Notes: a model not told the origin generated them from the sequence alone. DNA of 64,000 nucleotides from Burkholderia cepacia GG4 (GCF_000292915.1 NC_018514.1:930001-994000); one strand, 5' to 3'. Positions 33,201-41,654 are shown, numbered from the stretch's first letter. Numbers and translations are program-made.

Positions 33201-35467
33201 TTGCGAAGTCGAACGACAACGCGGCGGCTATTTCGTCGGAGGCGACGACGCGGGCCGGCGCCGACACAGCGCTTGGTAAGCGGGTTGATGCGGTGGTGGT
33301 CGACGTCGGCGTGAACAAGGCCGCGATCACGGCCGAGCAGCAAGCTCGTGCTGACGCCGATGGCGCGCTGTCGACGCGTATCGACACTGTGGTCGCGAAA
33401 TCCAACGACAACGCGGCGGCTATTTCGTCGGAGGCGACGACGCGGGCCGGCGCCGACACGGCGCTCGGTAAGCGGGTGGATGCAGTGACGGTGGACGTAG
33501 GCAACAACAAAGCAGCCATCACCACCGAACAGCAGGCCAGGGCGGATGCCGATGGGGCACTCGGTAAGCGTGTCGATGCCGTGACGGCGACGGCGAATGC
33601 AAATGCCGCGGCGATTACTCAGGAGCAAACCGCGCGCGCAGATGGAGACGCGGCAAATGCCGGCACTATCGCTGTTGTGCAGGCACAGACGAATGCGAAG
33701 AACTCGACATTCAGGCAGTCGGTTATGCCGATCGCAAAGGCGATCAACGATGTGTGGATCGATCTGGGTAGTGCGAACCTGTTCAAGCAATCACAGGCTT
33801 TCGCGGCCGCTTCAGCGTGGGGGCGCAATTCGCTTGTCACGAGTGTTGTCGATAACGCGGTGATCGCACCGGACGGCACGAAAACAGCAGCAACGTTGAG
33901 CGTCAGCGGTCAGGGTTATATCTATCAAGGCTCGTCGATGGTGGCGGGTGAGAGGTACACCCAATCGATTTTTGCGCAGGCAGGAACCGCGACGCAGATT
34001 GCCGTGCAATCGTTCCAGCAGACAGGTGTGCAGTATTTCGATCTGGCTGCTGGCAAGGTTGGTACAACATCGGGGATTGCGACCAATCCACAAATCGTTG
34101 CGATTGGTGGTGGCTGGTATCGGTGTTCGGTCACGTGGGCGCCGACGTCTACCGGGGCAAATAACGTCGGCTACAACATACCGCTGACGGGGGCGGGGGC
34201 TGTCAACATTTGGGGGGCGCAGCTCGAAAAGCTCACGGGAACGGGGCGATACATCCCGACAGCAACCGACATCGTCAGCACCGCCGGTAACAATACGATG
34301 CTGGTGTGGGATGGTGGTGTCTGGGTGCCGTCACAGGATGCACGCATCGCGAACAACGCAGCTGCGATCTCGACCGAAGCCGATGCTCGAGTCACCGCCG
34401 ACAATGCGCTGTCGAACCGGATCGACACCGTAACCGCTTCGGCTGCAGTGAATTCCGCTGCGATTACCACGGAACAGAAAGCACGCGCGGATGCCGATGG
34501 TGCGCTGTCGACGAGGATCGATTCGCTCAGTTCGACGGTTGGAGGAAACGCGGCAGCGATCACCGCAGAGCAGACGGCCAGATCCGACGCTGACTCGGCG
34601 CTGGGTAAGCGCATTGACACAATCAGTGCAACTGTCGGGCAGAACACCGCCAATATTACGGCGGAAAAACAGGCGCGGGCTGATTGCGATAGCGCCCTGT
34701 CGAATCGTATTGAAAGCGTGTCGGCGCAGATCAACGTGCCGATGGCCGGCGACACGGGGCAGGCAGCCGGATCGACGAAGGTAATGGCCGGTGTTTACTC
34801 GGAACAGACCGCGCGTGCCGAGGCTGACATGGCGCTCGCGCAACGGCTCGACTCTGTTACCGCGCAGATGGAGAACGACCAGGCGTCGCTGATTGCCGAT
34901 ATTCGAACCGAGTCGGAGGCTCGCGTCGATGCGATCAGTGCGCATGCCGAGCAGATCACGACGGTTCGTGTACAGGCTAACGCGAACGCGGCAGCGGTCG
35001 AAACGGTCGCGCAGTCGTATGCGGATCTGAATGGCCGTGTTTCCGCGTCGTATCAGATCAAGACGCAGGTCACGACAGACGGTCGGACGTACATCGCTGG
35101 TATCGGCATCGGGATCGATAACAGCGGCGGGATCGTTGAATCGCAGGTGTTGGTGTCGGCGAGCCGCTTCGCGGTGGTCGACCCGAACAACGGCGGCTCG
35201 TCGATCGTGCCGTTCGTGGTGCAAGGCGGGCAGGTGTTCCTTCGTCAGGCGCTGATCGGTGCTGGCTGGATCACGAACGCGATGATCGGTAGCTATATCC
35301 AGTCGGATAACTACATCGCAGGGCGGCAGGGCTGGCGGCTCGACAAGAGCGGCTGGTTCGAAATCAACGCCTCTGACGGTAGCGGGAATCGGTTGGTGGT
35401 GGATGGTAGCAGCGTCCGGGTCTATGACGGTAACGGCGTGCTACGTGTGCGCATGGGGATGTGGTGA
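30230..35467 (+). CDS. Host-specificity / central tail fibre protein J
   Basis: 1745 residues from GTG 30230. N-terminal tail-tip domains with a poly-Gly run (about residues 17-27), typical IITEGEAVGLVKGMQSVFLD, then FN3-like domains near residues 620-850. From about residue 880 a long helical stalk of heptad-like repeats (EATTRAGADTALGKRVDAV; EQQARADADGAL) is interrupted at about residues 1180-1355 by a jelly-roll-like module (SIFAQAGTATQIAVQ; GGWYRCSVTW). The C-terminus (about residues 1590-1745) is the conserved DUF1983-like tip. Determines host attachment. Confidence 0.95.
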   Translation: MRKLYAESGLKRISGAKGGGGGGGGGGESPDSLHSVALAKVLDIITEGEAVGLVKGMQSVFLDGTPIQNSDGSVNFQNYSVDVRTGTPDQDFMPGFPAVEREAAVGVPLTSDAPWVRQVQNTQLTAVRIRFGVPALQKSDPASGVFGCRVEYAIDLSVDGGSYAQVLSAAFDGKTTSLYERSHRIELPRAKTGWLVRVRRITPNAHSSLIADAVNIEAITEVVDRKLRYPMTALVGMTFDARSFSQVPVRSYHVRGLIVRVPSNYAPETRAYSGTWDGTFKLAWTNNPAWIFYDLLLSERYGLGKSVDASMIDKWGLYEIARYCDVMVSDGKGGVEPRFTCNCVIQSAADAFKVLQDIASVFRGIAYWGPGAVVASADMPSDPAYVYTAANVVGGAFRYVGSERKTRYTVALVSYNDPTNQYKQAVEYVPDEDGIARHGVVKTQVTAFGCTSQAQAHRLGRWILLTSRYESGTVSFQVGMDGVLVGPGQVIAIADPKKAGRRIGGRVRSAAGAVVALDKAPTVAAGDRFTAILPSGVAQSRAVKSVSGDVLTLVDRFDADPVSGGVWMVESSELAAQLYRVVSVQESDDDGQIAYTITATMHEPGKYAAIDDGAQIQQRPPTIIPPSVQASPTNVQISTYSAIDQGISKTTMVIAWDAADNAVTYLPEWRKDNGEWVTVAQTGGLQVEVPGIYQGRYVARVRAQNVMGVTSLPAVSAETQLTGKTSLPPAVVSLKAAGVVYGINLDWAFPSDGSAGDTQRTEIWQSRTPNRADAIKFSDFAYPQAFTSIQGLAVGQVFYYWARLVDTTGNIGPWFPATGPGVQGQPTTDQSAYEKFFEGQISHSALGEDLKKPIDAIPGIQHGVADNAKAIAKEVTDRAAAVAGEAQARADAVSAESRDRADAIAKEVKDRTDAIAKEATDRANAVADEARQRGAAVTAEQQTRQTADDSLGKRIDTVTASVGDASAAIKAEETARVGADGALSTRIDTVVAKSNDNAAAISSEATTRAGADTALGKRVDAVVVDVGVNKAAITAEQQARADADGALSTRIDTVVAKSNDNAAAISSEATTRAGADTALGKRVDAVTVDVGNNKAAITTEQQARADADGALGKRVDAVTATANANAAAITQEQTARADGDAANAGTIAVVQAQTNAKNSTFRQSVMPIAKAINDVWIDLGSANLFKQSQAFAAASAWGRNSLVTSVVDNAVIAPDGTKTAATLSVSGQGYIYQGSSMVAGERYTQSIFAQAGTATQIAVQSFQQTGVQYFDLAAGKVGTTSGIATNPQIVAIGGGWYRCSVTWAPTSTGANNVGYNIPLTGAGAVNIWGAQLEKLTGTGRYIPTATDIVSTAGNNTMLVWDGGVWVPSQDARIANNAAAISTEADARVTADNALSNRIDTVTASAAVNSAAITTEQKARADADGALSTRIDSLSSTVGGNAAAITAEQTARSDADSALGKRIDTISATVGQNTANITAEKQARADCDSALSNRIESVSAQINVPMAGDTGQAAGSTKVMAGVYSEQTARAEADMALAQRLDSVTAQMENDQASLIADIRTESEARVDAISAHAEQITTVRVQANANAAAVETVAQSYADLNGRVSASYQIKTQVTTDGRTYIAGIGIGIDNSGGIVESQVLVSASRFAVVDPNNGGSSIVPFVVQGGQVFLRQALIGAGWITNAMIGSYIQSDNYIAGRQGWRLDKSGWFEINASDGSGNRLVVDGSSVRVYDGNGVLRVRMGMW
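33167..33550. repeat. 192-bp tandem repeat in J stalk
   Basis: Two adjacent, nearly identical 192-bp (64-codon) units start at 33167 and 33359. Related but diverged units continue on both sides and again after 34370. Confidence 0.8.
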
Positions 35468-35775
35468 TGACGGCCGGACTTCAGATTTTTGACGGCGCCG
35501 GCCGCCTGATCCTCGACGCGAAGTCGCGCGCGGGGCGCGTTATCGGCATCGTGCACACGGGCGGGAATGACGGGAGCGTTGCGGCCAGCATGACCGGCGG
35601 AGAGCCGTTTTGGGCCTTTATGCCGGATCAGATTTTCTATCGCGTTTCCGGCGCTGAACCGTCGCCTGTCATCGCGATTAACGCGGGCAGCGTCAGTTGG
35701 TCGTACAGCGGAAACGCAAGCGGATCCAATGCGTACACGAAGGTTCCAGGTTGGATCGTCTATGGGGTGTATTGA
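35467..35775 (+). CDS. Short tail-tip-associated protein
   Basis: 102 residues, ATG in a TGATG overlap with J. Opens with GLQIFDGAGRLILDAKSRAG, a segment shared in style with the next protein and with small phage proteins that follow J in Burkholderia prophages. Mostly beta. Possibly a fibre-tip or receptor-modifying component; not identified further. Confidence 0.6.
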   Translation: MTAGLQIFDGAGRLILDAKSRAGRVIGIVHTGGNDGSVAASMTGGEPFWAFMPDQIFYRVSGAEPSPVIAINAGSVSWSYSGNASGSNAYTKVPGWIVYGVY

Positions 35776-36491
35776 TGGCGGCAGGATTCCAGGCGTTCAC
35801 CGATACCGGTGTGTATCAGATAGACGGCTCGACACCAAACTATCAGATGGTGCAGGCGATGTCGGCAAGTTCGGCGGATGGGGTGCTGCAGCTGGCGCTC
35901 AACGACGCAGGGAAGCCGTTCTACACGACGTTGCCGAACGTTTCATTCTCGTTCAACTCGACGGCCGGTCCGATGTACGGCGTGTATGCGTCGGATGGAG
36001 TCGGAATCACGGTGTGGCGCAGTTCGCGAAGCGGCAACACCTACACGCTGACGTTTATCACTGAACGGCCGTGCACGGTCTACTTCTTCCTGTTTGATCG
36101 TGTGCCGCCGGTGGCCGGCAAGTTTGGGCTGCAGGTTTTCAACGAGCGCGGTGATCTGATCGCAGATTCGTCGAAGCCGTTCCTTCGCGTGCTCGATGTG
36201 ATTTACGACGAGTACTTGCCTGGAACTGGGTGGGCAACGCTAGGCGCACCCGGTGCCACGTGGCAATCGAGGACGTACGGTATGCCAATCGTCGTATCGG
36301 GAATTTACCCGGTTCGCCAAGCATGGAGCTATGACCCGGCGGGCGTCGAACTGAGCTCGATTCGCGTCAACGGGAATACGGTCTCGTGGGGCACAACAAT
36401 GTACGGAGGTGGGCGAAAGCCAAACTGGTCAGGATTTCGAGAGCAATGGCATTCGCGCTTCATGGTGCTGGATGCGACGGGAATTGTGTGA
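35775..36491 (+). CDS. Tail-tip-associated beta-rich protein
   Basis: 238 residues, ATG in a TGATG overlap with the previous gene. Beta-rich with two related modules: the start (FQAFTDTGVYQIDGSTPNYQ) and the middle (FGLQVFNERGDLIADSSKPF), the latter resembling the N-terminus of the preceding small protein. Probably a fibre or fibre-associated protein. Followed by an intrinsic terminator. Confidence 0.6.
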   Translation: MAAGFQAFTDTGVYQIDGSTPNYQMVQAMSASSADGVLQLALNDAGKPFYTTLPNVSFSFNSTAGPMYGVYASDGVGITVWRSSRSGNTYTLTFITERPCTVYFFLFDRVPPVAGKFGLQVFNERGDLIADSSKPFLRVLDVIYDEYLPGTGWATLGAPGATWQSRTYGMPIVVSGIYPVRQAWSYDPAGVELSSIRVNGNTVSWGTTMYGGGRKPNWSGFREQWHSRFMVLDATGIV

Positions 36492-36493
36492 TG

Positions 36494-36518
36494 GGCTGCC
36501 AAATTTGGCGGCCTTTTT
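36494..36518 (+). terminator. Intrinsic terminator after tail genes
   Basis: GGCTGCC-AAATTT-GGCGGCC (one G-U wobble) followed by TTTTT. Confidence 0.65.
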
Positions 36519-36549
36519 CAGTTTTGGGGTACGGGGAACGGGAGCCGTA

Positions 36550-36843
36550 ATGCAAGAGCATGAAAAGACCATCTTGGAGTTGATTCTCATGGGCGGGTTG
36601 ATTGGTATCGCGAAGGTGCTGGTCGGTCACGAGCCGTTGTCGTTTCGGCTCGTCGTCGGCCGGGCGGTGCTCGGCTCCGCAACGTCGATGGTGGCAGGAG
36701 TCGCGTTGATGCAGATCCCGGACTTGCCGCCGATCGCATTGCTCGGGCTCGGAAGCGCGTTTGGCATCGTCGGGTCGCAGTACCTGGAGGTGCTGCTGCG
36801 CAGGAAGGCAAAGCAACTTTTTGGGGAAAGCAAGAATGGGTAA
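36550..36843 (+). CDS. Holin
   Basis: 97 residues. Three hydrophobic segments (ILELILMGGLIGIAKVLVG; VVGRAVLGSATSMVAGVALM; PIALLGLGSAFGIVGSQYL) with a charged C-terminus, the class I/II holin pattern. Directly before the lysozyme, which it overlaps by 8 bp. Times lysis by permeabilising the inner membrane. Confidence 0.8.
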   Translation: MQEHEKTILELILMGGLIGIAKVLVGHEPLSFRLVVGRAVLGSATSMVAGVALMQIPDLPPIALLGLGSAFGIVGSQYLEVLLRRKAKQLFGESKNG

Positions 36844-37255
36844 CTACGACGCATTGAAGCTGAAGGCTGAACTCACGCGCGACGAAGACCGGCGGTATCG
36901 TATCTATACCGACACGGTCGGGAAGGTGTCGGGCGGCATCGGCCGCAACCTGACCGACAAGGGGTTTCGCGACAACGAGATCGAGCTGATGTACCAGAAC
37001 GACATCGCGGAGGCCGAGGCGTGGCTCGATCGCAATCTGCCGTGGTGGTCGTCGCTTGATCCGGTTCGGCAGCGCGTGATGATGAACATGGCTTTCAACA
37101 TGCAAGGGAGGTTGCTCGGGTTTCGCAATTTCCTCGCGGCTGCGCAACGTGGCGACTGGCGCAAGTCTGCGGACGAAATGCTCGACAGCCTGTGGGCGCG
37201 GCAGGTCGGAGATCGCGCGAAGCGGCTCGCGTCGATGATGAGGTCCGGCGTATGA
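36836..37255 (+). CDS. Endolysin (T4-type lysozyme, GH24)
   Basis: 139 residues. N-terminus LTRDEDRRYRIYTDTVGKVS then GGIGRNLTDKG matches the Glu-8x-Asp-5x catalytic arrangement of T4-like lysozymes, though the usual Thr is replaced by Ser/Gly. DPVRQRVMMNMAFNMQGRLL (about residues 66-85) is the conserved helix of the group. No signal-anchor, so export is holin-dependent. Overlaps holin and Rz genes. Confidence 0.85.
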   Translation: MGNYDALKLKAELTRDEDRRYRIYTDTVGKVSGGIGRNLTDKGFRDNEIELMYQNDIAEAEAWLDRNLPWWSSLDPVRQRVMMNMAFNMQGRLLGFRNFLAAAQRGDWRKSADEMLDSLWARQVGDRAKRLASMMRSGV

Positions 37256-37734
37256 CGTGGCTTGATCCTCGCATTTGGCTCGCGGTACTTGTCGCGATGT
37301 TCGTCGGCATCGTTGCCGGCTATGCCGACGGGCACCGTGATGCGGACCAGTCCGCCAAGGTCGCAGATCAGGAAAAACAGATCGAAGATCTGATGGCAGA
37401 ACGCGATGAATTTCGCCGCCGCTTGGTGGCGCAACAGGAGATTGCAACCGATGCCGCGAAACAACGTGATGAGGCGCTGCACGCTCGTGCTGCTGCCGAT
37501 GGTGCTGCTGACGTCCTGCGTAAGCAAGTCGCCGTGCTTGTCGCCGATGTTCGAAGTGCCGGCGCTTCCGCCGGAAGCCCGGCAACCGGCGACGCCCTCG
37601 ATCTGCTTGCCGACGTGCTCGGCCGGTCTGATGAAACGTCGGGAGAGCTGGCAAAGATCGCTGACGATCGGGGCATCGCCGGCAAGCAGTGTGAACGTGA
37701 CTACGACGCGCTGACGTCGATTGCAAGGAAGTGA
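37252..37734 (+). CDS. Rz: Inner-membrane spanin Rz
   Basis: 160 residues, ATG overlapping the lysozyme stop. One N-terminal membrane anchor (WLAVLVAMFVGIVAGYADG) then a long periplasmic coiled coil (DQEKQIEDLMAERDEFRRRL onwards). Completes lysis with the Rz1 lipoprotein encoded inside its own gene. Confidence 0.85.
   Translation: MTWLDPRIWLAVLVAMFVGIVAGYADGHRDADQSAKVADQEKQIEDLMAERDEFRRRLVAQQEIATDAAKQRDEALHARAAADGAADVLRKQVAVLVADVRSAGASAGSPATGDALDLLADVLGRSDETSGELAKIADDRGIAGKQCERDYDALTSIARK
37469..37714 (+). CDS. Rz1: Outer-membrane spanin Rz1 (nested in Rz)
   Basis: 81 residues read in another frame wholly inside Rz. From ATG 37469 a basic signal start and hydrophobic run lead to the lipobox LLTSC (Cys17), followed by a Pro-containing mature part (VPALPPEARQP). 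An ATG at 37451 is an alternative. Pairs with Rz to fuse the two membranes. Confidence 0.85.
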   Translation: MRRCTLVLLPMVLLTSCVSKSPCLSPMFEVPALPPEARQPATPSICLPTCSAGLMKRRESWQRSLTIGASPASSVNVTTTR

Positions 37735-37880
37735 GGTGAGAATGATCGCAGAGGATCCATTCAAGGGCTGTTTCCATTGACACAAAGCGGGCGCTTGCCA
37801 GTCGGGTACAGTTGCAAACGGCTACGTGCATAATCGGTCCCTAGATGGGTTCAACGCACACAACCTCGGGGGGAGGACAC

Positions 37881-39035
37881 GTGACTAAGGGATTCGATTG
37901 GGTTCCGTTTTACGGCGAAATGTCGCAAAAGTTGCTGGCATATCGGGACAAGCAGTTGGTGTTGATAACTATTCTCAAGAGCGCCGGCGTCAATGGACTA
38001 ATGGATCAAAATCCGGAGGGCACAACAGTGCCTCTCACGGAGATCGATCCATTCACCTTTCTCGCGCTCTTGAATAAGCAATCATTTGTCGAAAGAGAGA
38101 GAGTTCTAGCGATCATCAAGCCCCAACTTGGCATCGTTGCGGATGTACCTCACGGATTCCTTGGCATCCCCAAAGCCGATGCTCGTCAGACCTGGCTTTT
38201 CCCGTACCTATACGACCGAAATCACGATGACATCGACAAGCTTTGGGATCTGTATGAGGAGGTCATGTCCGGTAAGAAGATCAGTGAAGCGGTCTTCGGC
38301 AAGGCCCAGGAGGTCAAGTACACGGGGCATGCGAAACTGACTCAAGCGATTTTTCGGGCCGCGCCGGAGAGATTTTTTCCGGTGGATGGGCAGACCACTA
38401 GCTATTTGGCGGGGCTGCGCCTCCCAAATGTTTTCAGATCTGCTAGGGAGTTTCAGGATATCTGCGCCAAGGTCAAGAAGAGGGTGTCGAAGCCACTTTA
38501 CGAGCAATCTCATGATGCTTGGTTTGCAAACCAGAAAAAAGAGCCCGACGCTGAAACCGAATATCAAATGAAGGTGTTGGAGAAGGCTGCTAAGTCCCAG
38601 CGGGTCATTGAAGGCAAGGGTGGCGTCGCGGTGCCCAAGATCGGATCATCTGGTCTCAGCAAGGCGGGATATCAGCGTAACCCCACGGTGGCGGCTAGGG
38701 CACTTCAATTGGCGAATTTCAAATGCGAAATTGATGCCGAACACCAAACCTTTATCTCGAACGCCACGGGCACACCGTACGTGGAGGCCCACCACCTGAT
38801 CCCTTTTAGCAATCAAGGTGGTTATCCGTTCTCGCTCGACGTCACAGCCAATATCGTTGCCCTTTGCCCCAATTGTCATAGGCGATTGCATCACGGCAAG
38901 GCAGACGAAAAGGTACGCGATATCAACTTTCTGTTGTCCGAGCGCGAGGACCGATTGGTAGAAAAGAGACTGAAGATCAGCAAGGAAGAGTTGCTGAAGC
39001 TGTACCGAGGCGATCTATTGGAGGAGAACGCCTGA
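37881..39035 (+). CDS. HNH endonuclease, predicted restriction/defence cargo
   Basis: 384 residues from GTG 37881, chosen because GGGGGGAGG is 5 nt upstream; an ATG 36 bp earlier lacks one. Residues 1-245 are a helical domain that I do not recognise; the C-terminus has the HNH core VEAHHLIPFSNQGG...NIVALCPNCHRRLHHG (about residues 300-345). Such fusions are commonly annotated as restriction endonucleases. GC falls well below the phage late genes, and it lies just after the lysis cassette, a usual cargo site. Target (modified DNA or other) unknown. Confidence 0.7.
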   Translation: MTKGFDWVPFYGEMSQKLLAYRDKQLVLITILKSAGVNGLMDQNPEGTTVPLTEIDPFTFLALLNKQSFVERERVLAIIKPQLGIVADVPHGFLGIPKADARQTWLFPYLYDRNHDDIDKLWDLYEEVMSGKKISEAVFGKAQEVKYTGHAKLTQAIFRAAPERFFPVDGQTTSYLAGLRLPNVFRSAREFQDICAKVKKRVSKPLYEQSHDAWFANQKKEPDAETEYQMKVLEKAAKSQRVIEGKGGVAVPKIGSSGLSKAGYQRNPTVAARALQLANFKCEIDAEHQTFISNATGTPYVEAHHLIPFSNQGGYPFSLDVTANIVALCPNCHRRLHHGKADEKVRDINFLLSEREDRLVEKRLKISKEELLKLYRGDLLEENA

Positions 39036-39117
39036 CGATTCTCCCTGGCTATCGTCTCAGCGCTATCGAGTTCTGCCTTGGTTTCGAGCGGCCAGGGCCA
39101 TTGCCGCCCGGGTGTTG

Positions 39118-39420
39118 TCACATCAGCCCGGCACGACGCATTTCATCGCGGAGCATGAAGTAAAGTTTGCGGAAGGGGCCGAACGGACCACCGAGCTCGC
39201 CATGATTCGTGGTATTGCGGTTCGCGCCTTCCCACCAGTCCATGACCTTCTGAAGTGATTTTCGGAGCGTCACAATTTCTAGGATGAGGCGCCGGATTTC
39301 TGGATCCTGGTTGTTCCGCCATATCTCGCGTAACTCGGTCTCGGTCGGGGCAACGAACCCCGGCATCTTCGTTGCGTGATTTCGGTATGGGTCCGTAAGC
39401 GGCACGACGTTGCGATCCAC
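39118..39420 (-). CDS. Hypothetical phage protein
   Basis: 100 residues, GTG start. Protein-like sequence: an N-terminal segment VVPLTDPYRNHATKMPGFVA, a charged helix (EIRRLILEIVTLRKSLQKVM) and a C-terminus FRKLYFMLRDEMRRAG. No family recognised. Its 5' side abuts the truncated SRAP gene on the other strand. Confidence 0.5.
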   Translation of the reverse strand: MDRNVVPLTDPYRNHATKMPGFVAPTETELREIWRNNQDPEIRRLILEIVTLRKSLQKVMDWWEGANRNTTNHGELGGPFGPFRKLYFMLRDEMRRAGLM

Positions 39421-39481
39421 TTTCGTGTCCTCGATCGCGCGCGCGTCCGATTCATCGAGAAATTGGCCGGTGAGAAGGTGA

Positions 39482-39898
39482 AACTCGCCAGCCGTGACCG
39501 TCGGAGAGAAACCGGCATATCGCGCGGCGTGGCGCGCCGGGCAGCGCTGCTTGATACCGGCCGCTTGGATCTACGAACCGAACTGGGAGACGGGCAAGCA
39601 CGTGCGGTACCGGATCGGCGTGGCCGACTGGCAGCCGTACTGCGTGGCTGGCGTATGGCGCGCATGGAAGGGGCCGGACGGCGCCGAGACCCTCGCGATG
39701 GCGATGCTGACCGTGAACGCCGACGAGCACCAGGTCATGAAGCACATGCACAAGCCGGGCGATGAGAAGCGCTCGGTCGTCATCCTGCGACCGTCCGACT
39801 ATGACGAGTGGCTGCACACGAAGAACGTCGAGGCGGCTCGTGCGATGCTGCAGCTTTATCCGGCCGATCATTTGGTGGCAGAGACGGCCGCGAAATAA
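39482..39898 (+). pseudogene. Truncated SRAP (YedK/HMCES-like) gene
   Basis: The visible frame encodes the C-terminal two thirds of an SOS-response-associated peptidase: TVGEKPAYRAAW, RCLIPAAWIYE (the active-site Glu region) and TVNADEHQVMKHMHKPGDEK (the His region). The frame is closed by a TGA at 39479-39481 and no MCGR-type start with the essential Cys2 exists upstream, so about 80 N-terminal residues are missing. Intact SRAP proteins crosslink abasic sites in single-stranded DNA through Cys2; this copy cannot. Probably a recombination scar at the phage end. Confidence 0.7.
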
Positions 39899-40270
39899 AG
39901 GGCTATAAATCGCAAATCACATCCGTTGTCGGTCTGACACTGGAGTGTCGGCTTTGCCTGAGGTCGGTGGTTCGCGAACATGGATGCGCGTCCTGCGTTA
40001 CGACCTGTGGTTGGTATGGGCGGAGTCGCCACTTCGTCGAGCGGGGTTCGGCCAGGAGCGGCCAGTCGCTACCTGATCCCGATAGTGGCCATCCGGGCGA
40101 GGCGGTATGCTTTATGCCTATCTGGTGGTAAATGTCATTCGGACGCTCTTTCACTACATCCGCGCAAAGGTGCGCCAGTGAGCGAGAGGATTAACACTGC
40201 GGTGCAGGGGACGCTGCGCGATAAAGCGTCGCGTAGCGCCCTTGACTTTGAACGTTAAGCGCTTCCATCG
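39899..40270. other. Gene-poor stretch
   Basis: No convincing gene. Contains a perfect small hairpin GACACT-GG-AGTGTC at 39936-39949 and one copy of the dispersed degenerate repeat at about 40041-40070. Confidence 0.4.
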
Positions 40271-41191
40271 ATGTCTCAGTTCATCCATCCCATCACGCAA
40301 CTTGTGCATAGCACGGTGCGCATTGAATGCACGGATTCACAGAATAGAATCTCATCGGGTTCTGGCTACATCTTTATGTTCTGCGAGGCAGAGGGGAAAG
40401 CACTTCCCTGCGTAGTGACGAACAAGCATGTTGTCGAGGGTGCGATCCGAGGAGTCTTTCATTTGACGTTGAAGAATGAAGACGGTACTCCAGATCTTGG
40501 GAAGCATGAGGCCGTAGTCCTTAACGATTTGGGTAAATATTGCATACCCCACCCTACAGCCACGATAGATCTAGTTGCCCTTCCTATAGGCCCAATCTTA
40601 AATAGTGCAAGCAAGGACGGGCGGGCCTACCATTTCGTACCTCTTGGTAAAGGGACGCTCGCAAGCAACGATCTTCTGGAGTCTTTGCCTCCGATGGAGG
40701 AGATCGTGATGATTGGTTACCCAAACGGTCTATGGGATCAGCTTCATAATCTACCAATCATCAGAAAGGGAATTACGGCGACACATCCCAAGCTGAAATT
40801 GAACGGGAAGCCTGAGTTCCTCATTGATGCAGCTTGCTTCCCTGGCTCGTCAGGATCCCCCGTATTCTTGGCGAATATTGGGAGCTATGTCAGCCCGGAC
40901 GGTGCGCTATGTGCAGGGAGTCGAGTGGCATTGCTTGGAACCCTGTACGCCGGCCCTCAACACACTACAACCGGCGAGATCGTCGTAGTTGACGTTCCAA
41001 CGGATACGAAGCCGATAGCAGTTGGAAGTATCCCGAACAACCTTGGATACGTGATTCAGGCAAGTGAGCTTTTGGTGCTCGAAGAGGCCGTAAGGAAAGC
41101 TTTTCAGCCAGCGCCGGCGGTGTCCCGAAACGCGCGGTGCCCCTGCGGAAGCGGAAAGCGATACAAGGAGTGTTGTGGTGCACTTAACTAG
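40271..41191 (+). CDS. Trypsin-like serine protease with C-terminal SEC-C motif
   Basis: 306 residues. Chymotrypsin-fold triad readable as His53 (VVTNKHVV), Asp100 (TIDLVAL) and Ser194 (PGSSGSPVF). No signal peptide, so it is cytoplasmic. The last 20 residues are a SEC-C zinc motif (ARCPCGSGKRYKECCG). Intracellular trypsin-like domains occur as effectors in several phage-defence systems, and this gene sits among nuclease cargo genes; function here is inferred. No Shine-Dalgarno is visible before the ATG. Confidence 0.75.
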   Translation: MSQFIHPITQLVHSTVRIECTDSQNRISSGSGYIFMFCEAEGKALPCVVTNKHVVEGAIRGVFHLTLKNEDGTPDLGKHEAVVLNDLGKYCIPHPTATIDLVALPIGPILNSASKDGRAYHFVPLGKGTLASNDLLESLPPMEEIVMIGYPNGLWDQLHNLPIIRKGITATHPKLKLNGKPEFLIDAACFPGSSGSPVFLANIGSYVSPDGALCAGSRVALLGTLYAGPQHTTTGEIVVVDVPTDTKPIAVGSIPNNLGYVIQASELLVLEEAVRKAFQPAPAVSRNARCPCGSGKRYKECCGALN

Positions 41192-41262
41192 GTTCTTGCG
41201 GCAGCCGCCTAACATCTCATTGAACGACAGCTTTCGTCAAAGCTCAACGGCAACAACGGGGC

Positions 41263-41328
41263 GGCTACGGAAGTTGGCGGCTGATGCTGCGACGCATGGC
41301 GGGTATCCAGCGCCGAACTTCCGTAGCC
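41263..41328. repeat. Long hairpin, 13-bp perfect arms
   Basis: GGCTACGGAAGTT (41263-41275) and AACTTCCGTAGCC (41316-41328) are perfect inverted copies around 40 bp; pairing extends weakly inward. Confidence 0.75.
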
Positions 41329-41654
41329 GGCCACTTTCGGACATTCGATGTCACCGGGTCGATCGTTGACAACTGGCGGTCGAAAGGTACTTGGTGGCCC
41401 GAACGCGGTTGAGATATTGGTACTGGTAGGGGCTGAGAACATCATTCCACGTGGGCACTCGTTCTTCTTGCCAGAAAGCGGTTCGATTTCGTCGCCAGTT
41501 CGCCGGCACGGTACTACGGTCACTATGAGCGTCGAGCAAGGGGCGGACAGCAGCGACCGAGCGACGTTTTCGCAGATACCGCTACCGTGGTGCACAAAAA
41601 ATGACGTTTGGTCTAGCAACTAGTGTCATGCGGATGACCGTTTCGCGAGTCGAT

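Noticed and set aside
40250..41215. Integron-like cassette ends (GTTAAGC before and GCCTAAC after the protease gene)
   Set aside because: The motifs fit core-site consensus but no complementary partner box or folded attC could be found near either, and no integrase is visible.
41209..41623. Overlapping frames on both strands in the gap after the protease gene
   Set aside because: Neither has a ribosome site or recognisable sequence, and both cross or abut the inverted repeat.
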